A stretch of 7,155 nucleotides of DNA from Pedosphaera sp. (GTDB taxonomy: Bacteria; Verrucomicrobiota; Verrucomicrobiia; Limisphaerales; Pedosphaeraceae), in assembly GCA_028293465.1 (NCBI GenBank), contig JAQGOT010000614.1, positions 1 to 7,155 on the forward strand, in the 5' to 3' direction. The translations under genes and the position numbers were made by a program. Within the stretch, counting starts at the first letter, position 1, and every line of letters begins with the position of its first letter. The notes below the pieces were generated by a model. The model saw only the letters and a program-made list of their open reading frames with translations, was not told the DNA's origin and did no database searches. Positions 4,940 to 7,155 of this stretch are shown here, piece by piece.

Positions 4940-5240
4940 GATTACTAACCGCGTTTGGTTGCCCGCCCCGCCGCCCCATCCCTCTCGCTTCCCCATGGCT
5001 GCCAAACACGCCACCGAAGCCCGGCCTGAGGCGGGTCCCAAAGACGGGTGTCGGCGCCGATGTGGGTCAGGCATCTTGCCTGACGGTTAACGGGGCATCC
5101 TGCCCCGTGTTCTATCTGGGCGCTTGTGCGTACGCGGAATGTGAGCGTGCTGCAGGGATGTCGGACCCACTCGGGAAGCCGGTTGCAAAGCCTCCACCCC
5201 ACTGAAAAAACTCGCGAACCCGCCTCCCTCACTCCATGCT
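4940..5240 (+). repeat. Intergenic spacer with two adjacent matched hairpins upstream of recF
   Basis: No gene is supported here. GTCAGGCA-TCT-TGCCTGAC (5066-5084) and ACGGGGCA-TCC-TGCCCCGT (5090-5108) are perfect 8-bp stems with 3-nt loops, five bases apart. Both have the same apex, GCA-TCY-TGC. A 10-bp palindrome TCGGCGCCGA lies just before (5051-5060). No T-run follows, so they resemble a tandem REP/palindromic repeat more than a terminator. I see no convincing promoter for recF. Confidence 0.6.
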
Positions 5241-6323
5241 ATGAGTGTGCATCTGGCTCACTTAAGACTTCGCGACTTCCGCAACTATGCGCGGTTGGAT
5301 GTCGATTTTGTGCCCGGATTCCAGGTGTTGCTCGGCGACAACGCCCAAGGCAAGACGAACATTCTCGAGGCCATTTACCTGATGGCCACCCTCCGCTCGT
5401 TCCGCGGCGTCGGCGGCGCGCAGATGGTCCGGCACGGGGCGAAGGGTTATTTCGCCGGCGGCAAAGTGGTGGGGCAGGGGGAGCGTGAGATCAAGATGTA
5501 TTGGTCCACCGCCGAGCGGAAGCTCGCTCTTGATAACCAGCCGGTCCGCAAACTGGCGGATTATCTGGGTGTGCTGCGCGTGGTGATTTTTTGCACCGAA
5601 GATTTGCAATTGATCAAGGGCCCCTCGCGGGGCCGGCGGCGATTCATGGATTTGCTGCTGACCCAGACCCACCCGACCTACCTCGGCCTGCTCCAGCGTT
5701 ACGCCCAGGCGTTGCGCTCCCGGAACGCACTGCTGAAGCGCCACTCACCCGACGAGGCGGCGTTGGAAAGCTTCTCCAGCGAGCTCGTCAAGCTCGGAAA
5801 CGAAATCATCGAGCGACGCCGCGAACTCACGCCCCGCATCTCCCCGTTGGCACGCCTGGCGTATCGCCGCATCTCGAACGACGCCGAGGAGCTCCGCCTG
5901 GAATACGTGCCGAGCGTAAAAAGGGATTTCGCCGTCGAACTCGCCCAGGCACGCGGTCGCGAACGGACCTATCGCTCCACGTTGATCGGCCCGCATCGCG
6001 ACGAGTTGCAACTCACCTTGAACGACCGTTCCGCGGCGCAGTTCGGCAGCGAAGGCCAAAAGCGCACCCTGGCCATCGCCCTCAAAATGGCCCAGGCGGA
6101 ATACCTGACCGGCATTCACGGTTCGCCGCCGATTCTGCTCATCGACGACGTCATGGGCGAGCTGGATGTGAAACGTCGCAGCGGGTTTCTCCCGTTGTTG
6201 GAGCGGACGCATCACGCGCGCGGACAGGTCTTCATGACCTGCACCGAGGAGAACTGGCCCCGCGAACTGGGCCGTGATTTGCAGCGTTGGGAAGTCAAGG
6301 CGGGGATGCTGAAACGCGTTTGA
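5241..6323 (+). CDS. recF: DNA replication and repair protein RecF
   Basis: RecF is an SMC/ABC-like ATPase. With RecO and RecR it loads RecA onto gapped, SSB-coated DNA for recombinational repair and restart of stalled forks, in the cytoplasm at the nucleoid. The protein has 360 residues, normal for the family. It opens with the typical 'L.LRDFRNYARLDVDF' and carries Walker A GDNAQGKT (32-39, Lys38), 'FCTEDLQLIKGPSRGRRRFMD' (117-136, split here for reference), 'GPHRDEL' (250-256), the ABC signature FGSEGQKRT (268-276), and Walker B ILLIDDVMGELD (298-309). The Walker B segment reads VMGELD where VFSELD is more usual. ATG 5241 is favoured because the protein begins in the family register; another ATG at 5236 is out of frame. 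No Shine-Dalgarno is evident. A small membrane-anchored ORF follows 6 nt after the stop, suggesting one transcript. Confidence 0.97.
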   Translation: MSVHLAHLRLRDFRNYARLDVDFVPGFQVLLGDNAQGKTNILEAIYLMATLRSFRGVGGAQMVRHGAKGYFAGGKVVGQGEREIKMYWSTAERKLALDNQPVRKLADYLGVLRVVIFCTEDLQLIKGPSRGRRRFMDLLLTQTHPTYLGLLQRYAQALRSRNALLKRHSPDEAALESFSSELVKLGNEIIERRRELTPRISPLARLAYRRISNDAEELRLEYVPSVKRDFAVELAQARGRERTYRSTLIGPHRDELQLTLNDRSAAQFGSEGQKRTLAIALKMAQAEYLTGIHGSPPILLIDDVMGELDVKRRSGFLPLLERTHHARGQVFMTCTEENWPRELGRDLQRWEVKAGMLKRV

Positions 6324-6329
6324 GCCCTC

Positions 6330-6701
6330 GTGAACACCATGCAACGTCGTACGCGCATCATCATTTCCGTGGCCCTGCTGGCAATCCTCGTTGCTTTTTT
6401 ATGGGCACGGAGCCTCCTTCAATATCAAGAGAGAAGCCGGAGAGGACGCGTGATTGCCGTCGGTCTCAATGCCCAGTTCCTGGTTGACCCGCGATTCAAC
6501 AAGGTGCGAGTCCTGGGTTACACCGGACACGCGGCGATGCCTTGGACCGAAGGCATCTTCCAAGTGACCGGCTCCGTACCCACCCGCAAAGATTTCGCAG
6601 ATTTGGTGGGAATCGTGCGCGCGGTGAGTCCGCCCGGCAAGCTGAGCTTCAGGGTGGCACTGACTGCGCCAGCGCCGGCACCCAGGCCGCGGACGCGTTA
6701 A
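6330..6701 (+). CDS. Small membrane-anchored protein of unknown function behind recF
   Basis: This is a 123-residue protein starting at GTG 6330, 6 nt after recF; ATG 6339 would shorten it by three residues. A basic tip (QRRTR) precedes one transmembrane helix (about 9-25). A soluble domain follows, with predicted strands: 'GRVIAVGLNAQFLVDPRFNKVRVLG' (39-63, read in parts), 'FQVTGSVPTRKDFADLVGIV' (77-96) and 'LSFRVAL' (105-111). The tail is Ala/Pro/Arg-rich. 'VTGSVPT..D...L..IV....PP' faintly resembles BON-type domains, but the match is too weak to name. It is probably co-transcribed with recF and ends before a strong terminator. The usual partner near recF in many bacteria, a DUF721/DciA-like gene, is not what this is. 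Confidence 0.72.
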   Translation: MNTMQRRTRIIISVALLAILVAFLWARSLLQYQERSRRGRVIAVGLNAQFLVDPRFNKVRVLGYTGHAAMPWTEGIFQVTGSVPTRKDFADLVGIVRAVSPPGKLSFRVALTAPAPAPRPRTR

Positions 6702-7107
6702 CAACTAACTCTGACCACGCCCCTCCCTGTTAGCGAAGCTTGGGCTGGCGATCCCTCGTTCTCCCTGTGTTTCCCTGCGGGTTTTACCCTATGCGGGAGC
6801 TTTTGCGCTGAACGCCGGGAGGTTGTAACTTTCCGCCATGACTTGGCCGCTGCTCCCGCGAAGAAATTCTTTGCGGGCGCGGCAGCGGTTTTTTGTCCGC
6901 TCAAAAGGCTGGCACGGCTCGGTTGGTTCATTTGAGCCGGCCTCGGTTGCTGCTGAAAGCGCCTTTCGTGATCAAGATTTTCTCAAGGTTGGGAGATTGG
7001 AAAAGCTGCCGCGCAGATGACCGCCGGGCGAGTTGTGACCAGGGCAGCATCAAGGGAACCAGACCGTCATTACATGTACACGGCTGGATTCAGCCAAGAA
7101 GGATGAG
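6702..7107 (+). other. Intergenic region between the recF operon and the next gene
   Basis: No credible gene lies in these roughly 400 bases. Besides the terminator at 6847-6894, there is a small hairpin, GGCTG-GATT-CAGCC (7082-7095). It directly abuts the AAGAAGGA ribosome binding site of the next gene and could influence its translation. CCCTGCGGGTTTT near 6774-6785 is a weak stem with a short T-run. I see no promoter I would defend. Confidence 0.5.
6847..6894 (+). terminator. Rho-independent terminator after the recF operon
   Basis: CCGCTGC (6847-6853) pairs perfectly with GCAGCGG (6882-6888). Inside it, CCCGCGAAGAA (6855-6865) pairs with TTCTTTGCGGG (6867-6877) with one G-T wobble. Six T residues (6889-6894) follow immediately. 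The two nested GC-rich stems plus T-run are a strong intrinsic terminator on the plus strand. It lies about 145 bp past the small gene behind recF; no gene is visible in between. Confidence 0.75.
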
Positions 7108-7155
7108 ATGCCTGAAGACAAACCCGGGCCGGAAAATTCTGACGGTTCCGCGCAT
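7108..7155 (+). CDS. Start of an unidentified gene, cut by the window end
   Basis: Sixteen codons are visible (MPEDKPGPENSDGSAH), hydrophilic and acidic, as in a disordered N-terminal tail. AAGGA at 7099-7103, spaced 4 nt from the ATG, supports this start. A second ATG at 7103 in another frame overlaps the ribosome binding site and is less likely. The region preceding it carries a terminator and a long spacer, consistent with a new transcription unit. Since gyrB often follows recF, and GyrB proteins may begin with such a tail, gyrB is possible. This is synteny-based inference with no sequence proof. Confidence 0.55.
   Translation, partial: MPEDKPGPENSDGSAH

Overview
The window looks like chromosomal DNA of a GC-rich soil or freshwater bacterium. 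Verrucomicrobiota of the Pedosphaera/Limisphaerales type is my best guess. This is inferred from N-terminally anchored HEAT-repeat proteins with the 'REPxYQxKPLxYWL' signature, the abundance of short palindromes, and attC-like elements; no marker gene here proves the phylum.

Left part (about 210-2308, minus strand). Four small genes are packed head-to-tail, each ended within 0-9 nt by a structured element of about 90-170 bp with integron attC features: a CTAACAA-type R'' box next to the stop codon, and a GTTRRRY-type R' box 1-14 nt before the next start codon. I read this as an integron cassette array with no integrase in view (a CALIN, or a slice of a chromosomal integron). In transcription order the cargo is an acyl-carrier-protein-like protein whose phosphopantetheine serine is replaced by Asp, a two-helix membrane protein, a three-helix membrane protein, and a HEAT-repeat lipoprotein. 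A fifth, more degenerate attC-like element sits upstream of the first cassette.

Middle (2493-4939, plus strand). Two tandem paralogous membrane-anchored HEAT-repeat proteins overlap by ATGA. They are followed by a gene-free stretch of about 330 bp rich in inverted repeats, then a predicted lipoprotein of unknown function whose start codon abuts a perfect 12-bp palindrome.

Right part (4940-7155, plus strand). A 300-bp spacer carries two adjacent hairpins of identical design (8-bp stem, 3-nt loop). Next come a complete recF (DNA repair/replication ATPase) and a small membrane-anchored unknown protein a few bases behind it, probably in one operon. A strong rho-independent terminator lies at about 6847-6894. 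The last 48 bases open a new reading frame with a good ribosome binding site. Its identity cannot be read; gyrB is a synteny-based guess only.

Functionally, recF and its follower form a housekeeping unit. The HEAT pair is a lineage-type envelope or scaffold expansion. The minus-strand cassettes are the accessory, potentially mobile part and the most interesting portion of the window.
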